A stretch of DNA of 64,000 bases, taken from contig WYBA01000166.1 in the NCBI GenBank assembly GCA_011526095.1, forward strand, positions 1-64,000, given 5' to 3'. Shown piece after piece: positions 17,119 through 25,469 of this stretch. Within the stretch, counting starts at the first letter, position 1. Every line of letters starts with the position of its first letter. Under the pieces are notes generated by a model. It was not told where the DNA came from. It made no database searches and saw nothing but the letters and a program-made list of their open reading frames with translations. This DNA is from Myxococcales bacterium (lineage in GTDB: Bacteria; Myxococcota_A; Polyangia; Haliangiales; Haliangiaceae). Made by a program: the position numbers and the translations under genes.

Positions 17119-17230
17119 AGGTCGAGTCGCAGGGGTGGGCTGCGCTCGCCACCGTCCGACCACCCAGGTCTGCCTCTGCGGGTACGACCTGGGCCGCTCA
17201 TTCTCCCGGTTGCGGGCCCCGCCACCATAG
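17119..17230 (-). promoter_or_regulatory. Structured 5' leader of nhaA, candidate cation-sensing RNA
   Basis: Read on the minus strand, the leader contains a perfect 8-bp stem, CCCAGGTC (17193-17186) with GACCTGGG (17170-17163), preceded by the unpaired segment GGGAGAATGAGCGG (17207-17194). A second element follows: outer stem GGTCG (17161-17157) with CGACC (17124-17120), enclosing a GGTGGC/GCCACC-type stem. The second element ends about 8 bases before the ATG. Li+/Na+ riboswitch classes associated with nhaA exist (nhaA-I, nhaA-II). Whether this matches one of them I cannot decide without a covariance search. Confidence 0.45.
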
Positions 17231-17292
17231 GTCGAGCCGGCGGTGGGCGCAACGTCGCCCCGGCCGAATGCCGCGCGCGGCGGGGCGGCCGG

Positions 17293-19245
17293 TCACGGCG
17301 GCGGCTCGACGGCGGTGATCTGCCGCGACGTCCGCGCCGCGCCGACGTAGGCCCGCGACACGTCGTGCTCGTCGAGCATGCCGACGATCCGCCCGTCGTC
17401 GTCGACCACCGGCAGCCCGCGCAGGTCGTGCTCGAGCAGCAGGCGCGCGACCTCGCCGAGCGGCGTCGCCCGGCTCACGGCGACGGGCGCGATCATCAGA
17501 TCCGCCGCGATCGCCCAGCTCGCGTCGTCGGCCGCGGCGATCTCGCGCGTGCTGGGGCCGGTGACGAGCCCGCGTAGCCGGCCGTCGTCGGCGATCACCG
17601 GGAACACCGGCTGGCTCGGCGCGTCCGCGAGCGCCTGCAGCACCGCGTCGGCGTCGTCGGCCGGGCGCAGCGTGACGATCGCGCGGCCGGCCGCGACGAG
17701 CTCACCGGCGCGGATCTTGACGATCTCCGTCCGCGCCCACGCGGCGGCGTGCGCCGGCGAGAACCGCTGGCTCGGGAACTGCGACGGGTACAGCGTCACG
17801 CGGCGCAGCGCGACGAACGCGATCGCCTGGGCGAGCATCAGCGGGACGAGCAGGTCGTAGCTGCCGGTCATCTCGCACACCATCACGGTCGCCGCGAGCG
17901 GGACCTTGGCGATCCCGCCGTAGAACGTCGCCATCCCGACGAGCGCGAACGCGCCGGGGGCGAGCCCGTCGACGTCGAACCACGCCGCGGCGAGGTGGCC
18001 GAGGGCGCCGCCGACGAGCCCGCCGAGCGCCATCGACGGCGCGAAGTCGCCGGCGGAGCCGCCGGTCCCGATCGTCAGGGCCGTGGCCAGCGCGCGCAAC
18101 CCCGCCGCCGCCACCAGCGTCAGCGCGGCGGCCGTGCCGAGCCCGAGCGCACCGTCGCCGGTGATCGCGAGCTGGCTCACCCCGTAGCCGCCGCCCAGCA
18201 CGCCGACGAACGCCGGCGGATCGTCGGTGAGGCGCGGCGCGACGACGAGGACGGCGAGCGCGAGGACGCCGAGCGCGAGCGCGCCGAGCGCCGGGCGCAG
18301 CCACGCCGGGCCGGGGAGCCGCGTCGCGAGGTGCTCGACCGCGCGCAGCAGGCGCACGAACAGGAAGGCGGCGAGCGCGACCAGCAGCGCCGCCGCGGCA
18401 TAGAACGGCAGGTGCTCCCAGTGGAACGGGAACCGCGGCAGCACGCCGAACATCGGCTCCGTCGACAGCAGCGTCGCGGACAGCGAGTACGCGACGACCG
18501 AGGCCAGCACCGCCGGGATCAGCGCGTCCGACTCGAAGTCGTCCCGGTAGAGCACCTCGATCGCCAGCAGCGCCGCGCCGAGCGGCGTGCGGAACACCGC
18601 CGACAGCCCGGCCGCGACGCCCGCGATCATCAGCACGCGGCGCTCGCGATCGGTGCCCGGCAGCACGGTCGCGATCCACGCCCCGATCGCGGCGCCGAGC
18701 TGCATCGTCGGGCCCTCGCGGCCGCCGGCGCCGCCGGTGCCGAGCGTCGCGATCGAGGCCAGCGGCTTGAGCGCGATCACCCGCCGGCGGACCGCGCCGC
18801 CGCGGTGGTGGAACGCGCCGATCATCGCGTCGCCGCCGCCGCCGCGGATCTCCGGGGCGAGCCGCGACAGCGCGCCCGCGACGAGCGCGCCGGCGATCGG
18901 GGCCAGCACGACCAGCCACAGCCGCGGCGCGGCACCGACGTGCGAGGCGCTCGCCTCGCCCGCGGCGCGCAGGTGCGGGTAGCCGATCGCGCGGTCGAGC
19001 ACGAGGTGCTCGAGCTGGTCGAGCCCCACGAGGAACAGCACGCCGCCGAGCCCGACCGTGAGCCCGACGAGGATCGCCTGGAGCACGACCCGGCCGAGCA
19101 GCTGCAGCTCGAGCGGCGGCTCGTCGCCGACCACGGTGGCGAGCAGCGTCCGCACCGGGCGCAGCACGAACGCCGCCGCGTCGTCGAGCCGCCAGCCGGG
19201 CCCGGCGGGGCGGCGTGGCGGCGGCGGTGGCGCGGACGGGTCCAC
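17293..19245 (-). CDS. ClC-family chloride channel/transporter with C-terminal CBS pair
   Basis: 650 residues from a GTG at 19245. The ClC core (about 50-500) shows TGGAGGREGPTMQLGAAIG, with the gating glutamate at 177 in GREGP, and GTGGSAGDFAPSMALGG in the second half. The usual GSGIP segment is degenerate (EIRGGGGDAM). Two CBS domains follow (about 520-645, ending ...DEHDVSRAY), which often bind adenine nucleotides and gate the channel. Inner-membrane protein. It could balance charge during proton or chloride movement and fits the surrounding ion and osmotic stress genes, but it is transcribed as its own unit. It lies 180 bases upstream of nhaA on the same strand. Confidence 0.92.
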   Translation of the reverse strand: MDPSAPPPPPRRPAGPGWRLDDAAAFVLRPVRTLLATVVGDEPPLELQLLGRVVLQAILVGLTVGLGGVLFLVGLDQLEHLVLDRAIGYPHLRAAGEASASHVGAAPRLWLVVLAPIAGALVAGALSRLAPEIRGGGGDAMIGAFHHRGGAVRRRVIALKPLASIATLGTGGAGGREGPTMQLGAAIGAWIATVLPGTDRERRVLMIAGVAAGLSAVFRTPLGAALLAIEVLYRDDFESDALIPAVLASVVAYSLSATLLSTEPMFGVLPRFPFHWEHLPFYAAAALLVALAAFLFVRLLRAVEHLATRLPGPAWLRPALGALALGVLALAVLVVAPRLTDDPPAFVGVLGGGYGVSQLAITGDGALGLGTAAALTLVAAAGLRALATALTIGTGGSAGDFAPSMALGGLVGGALGHLAAAWFDVDGLAPGAFALVGMATFYGGIAKVPLAATVMVCEMTGSYDLLVPLMLAQAIAFVALRRVTLYPSQFPSQRFSPAHAAAWARTEIVKIRAGELVAAGRAIVTLRPADDADAVLQALADAPSQPVFPVIADDGRLRGLVTGPSTREIAAADDASWAIAADLMIAPVAVSRATPLGEVARLLLEHDLRGLPVVDDDGRIVGMLDEHDVSRAYVGAARTSRQITAVEPPP

Positions 19246-19355
19246 GGGCGGACGCTATCACGCGGTCCGGGGCGTGTCCGGCGACCGCGCCGCCGACCGG
19301 GCTCGTCGTCGTCGCGGCCGTGATGGTCGTCGCCGTCGTCGCCGTCGTCTGAAAC

Positions 19356-19369
19356 GTTTGACCTCAAAC
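19356..19369. promoter_or_regulatory. Palindrome GTTTGA-CC-TCAAAC upstream of mscS, EctR-like operator
   Basis: Perfect 6+2+6 palindrome 143 bases before mscS. Its core, CGTTTG-N3-TCAAAC, is the same as the core of the 22-bp palindrome upstream of ectA (25388-25409). This suggests that the MarR-type regulator at 25718-26197 also controls mscS. Inferred from sequence similarity only. Confidence 0.5.
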
Positions 19370-19432
19370 AAAAGTGGCGGGAGTGGGTTGCGCCGGCGGC
19401 GCCCCGGCGGCACGATGGGCTCGCCGATCGGG

Positions 19433-19477
19433 GGCCGGGGGGCGTGGCCGATGATCCGCAGGTCACGCCCCCCGGCC
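19433..19477 (+). promoter_or_regulatory. Strong 14-bp hairpin in the mscS leader
   Basis: GGCCGGGGGGCGTG (19433-19446) pairs perfectly with CACGCCCCCCGGCC (19464-19477) around a 17-base loop, ending 34 bases before the mscS ATG. No T-run follows, so a simple terminator is unlikely. It could be an attenuator, an RNA stability element or a protein site. Confidence 0.45.
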
Positions 19478-19511
19478 ATCCTCCTCGGCCCGGGGCCCTC
19501 CCACAGCGAAG

Positions 19512-20783
19512 ATGCTCGACGCGGAGACACAGACGACGGCGGCGGCGGTGAACTGGTCGGCGTGGTTCGACCGGACGCTGCTCGGGGTCGAGGCGTGGCG
19601 CTACGCCGCGATCATCGGGCTGCTGCTCGGGGCGATGACCGCGCGGGCGATCCTCGAGTACGTGCTGCGGAGGTACTTCCGCGCGCTGCTCGCGCGCAGC
19701 GGCCACGTCCACCTCCAGCGGACGATCGAAGGCGCCGATCGCGCGCTCGGCTTCCTGGCGTTCGCGGCGATCGTGCTGTTCGGCATCCCGTTCCTCCGCC
19801 TGCCCCCCGACGCGGAGGTCATCGCGAAGGTCGCGGCCCGAGCGCTCACGGCGGTGGGGGCGGTGTGGATGGCGTTCCGCGTGCTCGACGTGCTGTTCGA
19901 CTGGCTCGCCGGCAAGGCCGACCGCACGGACAGCAAGCTCGACGATCAGCTCGTCCCGATCCTGCGCCGCACGGTCAAGACCTTCGCCGCGATCGTGGGC
20001 GGCCTGTTCGTGCTGCAGAACCTCGACATCGACGTCGGGTCGCTGCTCGCGGGGCTCGGGCTCGGCGGCCTCGCGTTCGCGCTGGCCGCGCGTGACACCG
20101 TCGCGAACTTCTTCGGCTCGGTGATGGTGTTCATCGACAAGCCGTTCACGATCGGCGACTGGGTGATGATCGCCGGCCACGAGGGCACGGTCGAGGAGGT
20201 CGGGTTCCGGACGTCGCGCGTGCGGACCTTCTACGACTCGGTGCTCACGATCCCCAACGCGATGATGACGACCGCGATCATCGACAACTACGGCGCCCGG
20301 CGGTACCGCCGCTACTCGACGCGCCTGGGGATCACCTACGACACGCCGCCGGAGCAGGTGCAGGCGTTCTGCGAGGGGATCCGCGCGATCATCCAGGGCC
20401 ACCCGGGGATGCGGAAGGACTACTACCTGATCGAGTTCGATCGCTTCGGCGACTTCGCGCTCGAGATCATGGTGTACTGCTTCATGATCGCGCCGTCGTG
20501 GAGCGAGGAGCTGCGCACCCGGACGCAGCTCAACCTCGAGATCCTGCGGCTGGCCGATCAGCTCGGCGTGCGGTTCGCGTTCCCGACGCGCACGTTGCAC
20601 GTCGAGTCGCAGGCGATCGCGACCGCCGCCGCGCCGCCCCGCCCCCCGCGCGCGCCGGAGGAGCTCGCCGCGGTCGTCGACGGGTTCGGCCCGGGCGGTC
20701 GCCACGCGCGCCCCGCCGGCGTGCGGATCTCGGCCGGCCACGACGCCGCGCCGACGGCGATGGGCAGCGACGGCGACGGCTGA
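19512..20783 (+). CDS. Small-conductance mechanosensitive channel, MscS family
   Basis: 423 residues. Three or four membrane helices are followed by the MscS pore helix (GSLLAGLGLGGLAFALAARD) and the beta domain beginning ANFFGSVMVFIDKPFTIGDWV, with a conserved C-terminal alpha/beta domain to about 370. The last 50 residues are a Pro/Ala/Gly-rich tail. The channel opens in the inner membrane when hypo-osmotic shock stretches it and releases solutes such as ectoine and trehalose. It faces the ectoine operon tail to tail: its TGA directly abuts the symporter stop (TGATCA, no intergenic base). An EctR-like palindrome and a strong hairpin lie in its upstream region. Confidence 0.93.
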   Translation: MLDAETQTTAAAVNWSAWFDRTLLGVEAWRYAAIIGLLLGAMTARAILEYVLRRYFRALLARSGHVHLQRTIEGADRALGFLAFAAIVLFGIPFLRLPPDAEVIAKVAARALTAVGAVWMAFRVLDVLFDWLAGKADRTDSKLDDQLVPILRRTVKTFAAIVGGLFVLQNLDIDVGSLLAGLGLGGLAFALAARDTVANFFGSVMVFIDKPFTIGDWVMIAGHEGTVEEVGFRTSRVRTFYDSVLTIPNAMMTTAIIDNYGARRYRRYSTRLGITYDTPPEQVQAFCEGIRAIIQGHPGMRKDYYLIEFDRFGDFALEIMVYCFMIAPSWSEELRTRTQLNLEILRLADQLGVRFAFPTRTLHVESQAIATAAAPPRPPRAPEELAAVVDGFGPGGRHARPAGVRISAGHDAAPTAMGSDGDG

Positions 20784-22223
20784 TCACGCCGCGGCGCGGG
20801 CCGTCGCGCTGCGCAGCCAGCCGGCGTACGCCGCGGCATAGACGACGAGCGGCGCGAGCATCGCCGGCAGCAGCTCGAACACGTCGGCCGCCCACGGCCC
20901 GCGCGCCCAGCCGAGCGCGAGCGCGAGCCCCGTCGCCATCATCGCCAGGCCGAGCCCGCCGGGCAGCGGCAGCCCGAACAGGCGGATCACCAGCACCGGG
21001 CCGATCGTCGCGCCGAGCGCGGACCACGCGCCGAGGACCAGCCCGAGCACGGTCCCGTCGGCGGCGAGGGCGAACGTCGTCGCGGCCGCGGCCACGACGA
21101 GCGTGGCGAGCTTGCCGCCGGCGTAGGTGCGGCGGCCCGGCGCGAGGTCCTGCGACACCGCCGCCGAGCACGACAGCAGCTGCGAGTCCGCGGTCGACAT
21201 CGTCGCCGCGAACACGCCGGCGAGCAGGACGCCGATCAGCACGTCGGGCAGGACGCGATCGGCGAGCCGCGGCAGCGCGGCCTCGGCGGCGGCGCCGGCG
21301 ACCGCGGGATCGACGCTCGCGAGCAGGTCCGGCACGAGCACCCGCGCGTACATCCCGGCGACCACCGCGGCGCAGCTGAACGGCACGTACCACGCGAAGT
21401 AGATCCACGTCGCGCGGCGCACCGCGCCGACCGAGCGGATCGCCATGCTGCGGACCAGGATGTGCGGCTGGCCGATCGCGCCGAGGCCGCCGAACACGAA
21501 CCCGAGCGCGTACAGCCCGAAGCCGAGCGCGAGCCCGTCCGGGATCCACTGGACCAGGGCGGGATCCTCGGCCTCGAGCGCGCGGGCGAGCGCGACCGGC
21601 CCGCCGACCTCGGCCGCGGCGCAGCCGACGAGCGCGGCCAGCGCCCCGAGCATCGTCAGCGCCTGGGCGGCGTCGGTCCAGATCGACGCGCGCAGCCCGC
21701 CCGCGAGGCAGTAGCCGACGACGATCACGCCGCCGAGCAGCACGCCGGGCGCCATGCCCCACCCGAACAGGCCGTCGAGCGCGGCGCTGCCGGCGCGGAG
21801 CTGCGCGCCCGCGTAGCCGACGAGGAACACCAGGGTCAGGACCGCGACGGCGACGGTGAGCGCGCGCGTCGATCGACCGTCGTGACCGCGCGCGACGAGC
21901 TGGGCGACCGAGCGCGCGTCGACGCGCTCCGAGTGCGCCCGCACGCGCGGGTGGATCCACACCCACGCGATCACGTCGCCGGCGATCCAGCCCGCCTGGA
22001 GCCACACCGCCTGGACCCCGAACTGGTAGGTGAAGCCGAGCAGGCCGATGAACATGAACCCGCTGTTGTTGGTCGCGGCCGACGACAGGGCGGTCAGCCA
22101 CGGGCTGACGTCGCGGCCCGCGAGCAGGTAGTCGTCCACCGTCGCCTGGCGCCGCGTCGCCGCGGCCGCGCCGATCACCGCGAACAGCGCGACGAACGCG
22201 AAGAACCCCGCGGCGACGATCAC
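20784..22223 (-). CDS. Sodium:solute symporter (SSS family), likely ectoine/compatible-solute uptake
   Basis: 479 residues from a GTG that overlaps the ectD stop (GTGA). About 13 membrane helices. SSS features include DDYLLAGRDVSPW near the N-terminus, ATNNSGFMFIGLLGF, GYCLAGGLRASIWTDAAQ and AATMSTADSQLL. Members couple Na+ entry to uptake of proline, betaine and similar solutes. It is the last gene of ectABCD, so it probably recovers ectoine, hydroxyectoine or another osmolyte that leaks from the cell; the substrate is inferred from context. Its stop abuts that of mscS with no gap. Confidence 0.88.
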   Translation of the reverse strand: MIVAAGFFAFVALFAVIGAAAATRRQATVDDYLLAGRDVSPWLTALSSAATNNSGFMFIGLLGFTYQFGVQAVWLQAGWIAGDVIAWVWIHPRVRAHSERVDARSVAQLVARGHDGRSTRALTVAVAVLTLVFLVGYAGAQLRAGSAALDGLFGWGMAPGVLLGGVIVVGYCLAGGLRASIWTDAAQALTMLGALAALVGCAAAEVGGPVALARALEAEDPALVQWIPDGLALGFGLYALGFVFGGLGAIGQPHILVRSMAIRSVGAVRRATWIYFAWYVPFSCAAVVAGMYARVLVPDLLASVDPAVAGAAAEAALPRLADRVLPDVLIGVLLAGVFAATMSTADSQLLSCSAAVSQDLAPGRRTYAGGKLATLVVAAAATTFALAADGTVLGLVLGAWSALGATIGPVLVIRLFGLPLPGGLGLAMMATGLALALGWARGPWAADVFELLPAMLAPLVVYAAAYAGWLRSATARAAA

Positions 22224-23110
22224 GACGGCAGCGGGAGCGGCACGACGTCGCGCTCGGCGAGGAAGGGCGGGCGGGGGCGCGCCGTGCCGAACGGCGCGAC
22301 GAGCGCGTTGGACACGGCGTTGTAGACGACGAACACGTTGTGGCGCGGCAGCGGCGTGACGTTGCCGGCGGACGCGTGGAGCAGGTTGCAGTCGAACAGC
22401 ACGATCGTCCCGGGCGGACCGATCACCGACGCGACGCCCGCCGACGACGCGAGCTGGTGGAGGGCGCCCTCGGCGGGGGAGCCGTAGCGCTGGTGACGCA
22501 GCGACTCGCGGTGGTGGTCGGGCGGCGTGACGCCGGCGCAGCGGACGAACCACCGGTGCGAGCCCGGGATCACCAGCAGCGGGCCGTTGTGCTCGGTGTT
22601 CTCGGTGAGCAGCACCGACATCGACAGCGCGCGCATGCGGGGCATGCCGTCCTCGACGTGCCACGTCTCGAAGTCGGAGTGCCACGAGAACGGCTCGCCG
22701 ACGAACGCCGGCTTGAAGTTGATCCGCGACTGGTGGACGTAGACGTCGTCGCCCAGGAGCTGGCGGGCGGCGCCCGCCGTGCGCGGGTCGGCGCACAGCC
22801 GCGCGAACACGGCGCGATCGCGGTGGACGCGGAACACCGAGCGCACCGCGGCGCCGCCCGGCTCGAGGATCACGTGGTCGGCGTTTCGCGGCGCCGCCTC
22901 CGCGACGCGGTGAGCGTCGTCGAGCAAGCCGGCGGCCTCGGCCGGCGACAGCACGCCGCGGAGCACGACGAACCCGTTCGCCTCGTAGGCGTCGACCTCG
23001 GCGGGCGACAGCGGGCCGGGGCGGTCGCCCCACCGCACCGGGTCCTCGCGCCGGACGATCTCGCTGCCCCCGCCGAAGCGGGACGCGTACGGGTCGGCCG
23101 TGGCGGTCAT
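22220..23110 (-). CDS. ectD: Ectoine hydroxylase EctD
   Basis: 296 residues. ATG 23110 overlaps the ectC stop (ATGA). A non-heme Fe(II)/2-oxoglutarate dioxygenase of the PhyH/EctD family: the iron ligands are in FSWHSDFETWH (H-x-D) and in CNLLHASAGN (distal His), and the EctD signature region (QSRINFKPAFVGEPFSWHSD) is intact. It converts ectoine to 5-hydroxyectoine using oxygen and 2-oxoglutarate in the cytoplasm. Length matches known EctD (about 300). It overlaps genes on both sides, so hydroxylation is made in step with synthesis. Confidence 0.95.
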   Translation of the reverse strand: MTATADPYASRFGGGSEIVRREDPVRWGDRPGPLSPAEVDAYEANGFVVLRGVLSPAEAAGLLDDAHRVAEAAPRNADHVILEPGGAAVRSVFRVHRDRAVFARLCADPRTAGAARQLLGDDVYVHQSRINFKPAFVGEPFSWHSDFETWHVEDGMPRMRALSMSVLLTENTEHNGPLLVIPGSHRWFVRCAGVTPPDHHRESLRHQRYGSPAEGALHQLASSAGVASVIGPPGTIVLFDCNLLHASAGNVTPLPRHNVFVVYNAVSNALVAPFGTARPRPPFLAERDVVPLPLPS

Positions 23111-23532
23111 GGCCGCGCCCCCTCGGGGGCGCCGGCGGCGTCCGCCCCGTCCTCCGTCAGCAGCGGGTAGGCGCCCGAGGCGTCGTGGACCTCCCGGCCG
23201 ACCAGCGCCGGGCGGAACACGCACACCAGGCGGAGCTCGGTCTCGGCGCGCAGCACGTGCTCGTCGTGCTGGTCGAGCGCGTAGACCGTGCCGTCGGAGA
23301 TCTCGAACACCTCGCCGGTGGCGAGCGCCTCGATGCTGCCGCGGCCGGCGACGCAGTACACGGCCTCGAGGTGGTTGCGGTAGCACATCCGCGTCTCGGT
23401 CCCGGCGTGGATGATCGTGTCGTGGAGCGAGAACCCCATGCGGTCGTCGGCGAGGAGCAGCCGGCGGCTGGTCCAGGTCTCGGCCTTGACCTCGCGCGCC
23501 GGCCCGAGCTCGGCGAGCCTGCGGACGATCAC
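23107..23532 (-). CDS. ectC: L-ectoine synthase EctC
   Basis: 141 residues from GTG 23532, overlapping the ectB stop (GTGA). A cupin with the EctC pattern MIVRRLAEL, EVKAETWTSRRLLLADDRMGFSLHDTIIHAGTE, YRNHLEAVYCVAGRG, DQHDEHVLRA and RLVCVFRPAL. It closes N-gamma-acetyl-diaminobutyrate to ectoine with loss of water and binds one metal. The final 15 residues (DGADAAGAPEGARP) are an Ala-rich extension. Confidence 0.95.
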   Translation of the reverse strand: MIVRRLAELGPAREVKAETWTSRRLLLADDRMGFSLHDTIIHAGTETRMCYRNHLEAVYCVAGRGSIEALATGEVFEISDGTVYALDQHDEHVLRAETELRLVCVFRPALVGREVHDASGAYPLLTEDGADAAGAPEGARP

Positions 23533-24809
23533 GACGCCACCGCCTCTCGGCGGGGCGCGGCGGCGCGCTCGGCGACGGCCCGGGCGATCGCGCGCTCCAG
23601 CCGGTCGAGCCCGTCCTCCAGCTCCGCGACCGTGGCGGTCAGCGGCGGCAGCAGCTTGACGACCTGGTCGTCGGCGCCGGCGGTCTCCACGATCAGGCCG
23701 TGCTCGAACGCGCGCTGGCAGATCTGGCGCGCCAGGCTCGGGTCGGCGCACGCCAGGCCCTGGATCAAGCCGCGCCCGCGCACCTGCGCGTCGCACCCGG
23801 GCGCCAGCTTGTCGAGGCGCGCGCGCACGAGCTCGGCCTTGGCGGTGACCGCGCGCGCGAGCTGATCGTCGGCCCAGAAGTGCGCGAGTGCCGCCGTCGC
23901 GGTGACGAACGCCGGGTTGTGGCCGCGGAACGTGCCGTTGTGCTCGCCGGGCTGCCACGCGTCGAGCTCGGGCCGCAGCAGCGTGATCGCCAGGGGCAGC
24001 CCGTAGCCGGACAGCGACTTCGACAGGCACACGATGTCGGGCTGCAGGCCCGCGTCCTCGAAGCTGAAGAACCTGCCGGTCCGGCCACAGCCGACCTGGA
24101 TGTCGTCGACGATCAGCAGCGCGCCCGACCGCTGCGCCAGCGCCGCGAGGGCGCGCAGCCACGCCGGCGACGCGACGTTGACGCCGCCCTCGGCCTGGAC
24201 GGTCTCGACCAGGATCGCCGCCGGGGCGTCGATCCCGCTCGACCGATCGGAGAACAGCGTCTCGAGGTAGCCGAGCGAGTCGCCGCCCTCGCCGAGGTAG
24301 TTGCAGAACGGCGCGCGCACGACGTTCGTCAACGGGACGCCCGCCGCGTTGCGCTTGGCCGAGTTGCCGGTCACGGCGAGCGCCCCGAGCGTCATGCCGT
24401 GGAACGCGTTGGTGAACGACACGACCTGGGTCCGGCCGGTCACCTTGCGCGCCAGCTTGAGCGCGGCCTCGACGGCGTTGGTGCCGGTCGGCCCGGGGAA
24501 CATGACCTTGTAGCTCATCCCGCGCGGCCGCAGCAGGTGCTGGTCGAGCGCCTCGAGGAACGCGATCTTGGCCGCGGTCGCGAGGTCGAGCGAGTGCGTG
24601 ATGCCGTCGGACGCGAGGTAGCCGAGCAGCGCCTCCTTGAGCGCAGGGTGGTTGTGGCCGTAGTTGAGCGCGCCCGCCCCGGCGAAGAAGTCGAGGTAGC
24701 GGCGGCCGGCGTCGTCCTCGATCCACGCGCCGCGCGCGCGGGTGAAGACCGCCGGGAACGAGCGGCAGTAGGTCCGGACCTCGGACTCGAGGCGTTCGAT
24801 CGTCGACAC
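23529..24809 (-). CDS. ectB: L-2,4-diaminobutyrate transaminase EctB
   Basis: 426 residues. GTG 24809 was chosen because AAAGGAG lies four bases upstream and the product then starts MSTIERLESEVRTYCRSFP as in EctB. An ATG at 24827 would overlap ectA (ATGA) but would place the Shine-Dalgarno sequence inside the gene. Class III aminotransferase: GPTGTNAVEAALKLARK, FHGMTLGALAVTGN, IVDDIQVGCGRTGRFFSFE and the PLP lysine in CLSKSLSGYGLP. It transfers an amino group from glutamate to aspartate semialdehyde, giving 2,4-diaminobutyrate. It is the second gene of the ectoine operon, 10 bases after ectA. Confidence 0.95.
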   Translation of the reverse strand: MSTIERLESEVRTYCRSFPAVFTRARGAWIEDDAGRRYLDFFAGAGALNYGHNHPALKEALLGYLASDGITHSLDLATAAKIAFLEALDQHLLRPRGMSYKVMFPGPTGTNAVEAALKLARKVTGRTQVVSFTNAFHGMTLGALAVTGNSAKRNAAGVPLTNVVRAPFCNYLGEGGDSLGYLETLFSDRSSGIDAPAAILVETVQAEGGVNVASPAWLRALAALAQRSGALLIVDDIQVGCGRTGRFFSFEDAGLQPDIVCLSKSLSGYGLPLAITLLRPELDAWQPGEHNGTFRGHNPAFVTATAALAHFWADDQLARAVTAKAELVRARLDKLAPGCDAQVRGRGLIQGLACADPSLARQICQRAFEHGLIVETAGADDQVVKLLPPLTATVAELEDGLDRLERAIARAVAERAAAPRREAVAS

Positions 24810-24819
24810 GGGGCTCCTT

Positions 24820-25365
24820 TCAGCCATGGCCGCCTCCGCCGGGAAGCGGCCCGATGACGAGCAGTTCCTCGTCGGCGTGGGCGGTGGGGAACAGCGCGGC
24901 GGGGAAGCCCGCGCGCACGGCGCAGGCGACCCCGCGACGGCGGGCGAACCCGTGGAACAGCGCGCGCGAGGCGTGGTTGTCGGGCGCCACGGTCGCCTGC
25001 AGCTCGCGCACGGCGGCGACCTCGCCGGCGCGCCGCACGACCTCGTCGAGCATCCGCTGGCCGAGCCCCGCCCCGCGCCACGCCGGCCGCACGCCGACCT
25101 GCCACACGAACACGGCGTCGGGCGCCGTCGGCGGGCGGTAGCCCAGGACGAAGCCCGCGAGCTCCGCGCCGTCGTGCGCGACGATCGCGGTGCCGGCGAA
25201 GTGCGCGCACAGCAGGACGTAGGCGTACGCGCTGTTGCGCTCGAGCTCGCCGATCTCTGGCACGACGCGCCAGATCGCGGCGGCGTCCTCGGCGGTGGGT
25301 GGACGGAGCGAGCAGGGGCGTGGCGGTCGGGCGTCACGCCCCGTTCGTGACGCGGTCGGTTGCAT
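24820..25365 (-). CDS. ectA: L-2,4-diaminobutyrate N-acetyltransferase EctA
   Basis: 181 residues. ATG 25365 has GGGAG five bases upstream; a long open frame further upstream is discarded because it runs through the operator region. GNAT fold: SLRPPTAEDAAAIWRVVPEIGELERNSAYAYVL is the EctA N-terminal signature, and RPAWRGAGLGQRMLDEV is the acetyl-CoA-binding loop. It acetylates the gamma-amino group of diaminobutyrate, the second step of ectoine synthesis. First gene of ectABCD-symporter; a 22-bp palindrome lies 23 bases before the start codon, so binding there would block transcription. Confidence 0.94.
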   Translation of the reverse strand: MQPTASRTGRDARPPRPCSLRPPTAEDAAAIWRVVPEIGELERNSAYAYVLLCAHFAGTAIVAHDGAELAGFVLGYRPPTAPDAVFVWQVGVRPAWRGAGLGQRMLDEVVRRAGEVAAVRELQATVAPDNHASRALFHGFARRRGVACAVRAGFPAALFPTAHADEELLVIGPLPGGGGHG

Positions 25366-25387
25366 CGGACTCCCTACAGACCATCCG

Positions 25388-25409
25388 AATCGTTTGTTGT
25401 CAAACGATT
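25388..25409. promoter_or_regulatory. 22-bp operator AATCGTTTG-N4-CAAACGATT upstream of ectA
   Basis: Perfect 9+4+9 palindrome between ectA and the divergent MarR gene. MarR proteins, including EctR of ectoine producers, bind such pseudo-palindromes and repress. On the ectA strand a TTGACA lies inside the site (25403-25398), but no convincing -10 at a workable distance was found. Confidence 0.7.
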
Positions 25410-25447
25410 TGGCCCGCGGTCGAGCGCGGGCGGCGCGAAGTCTCGAA

Positions 25448-25469
25448 GATCGTTGGAGGACAAACGATC
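25448..25469. promoter_or_regulatory. Second EctR-like operator, GATCGTTGG-N4-CAAACGATC
   Basis: Same 9+4+9 design as the site at 25388 with a single mismatch between arms. Nearer to the MarR gene, it may serve autoregulation or cooperative binding. Confidence 0.6.

Noticed and set aside
25375..25403. TTGACA-N17-TCTGTA as the ectA promoter
   Set aside because: Transcription would start at the ATG and lose the GGGAG ribosome site; the TTGACA is better explained as part of the palindromic operator.
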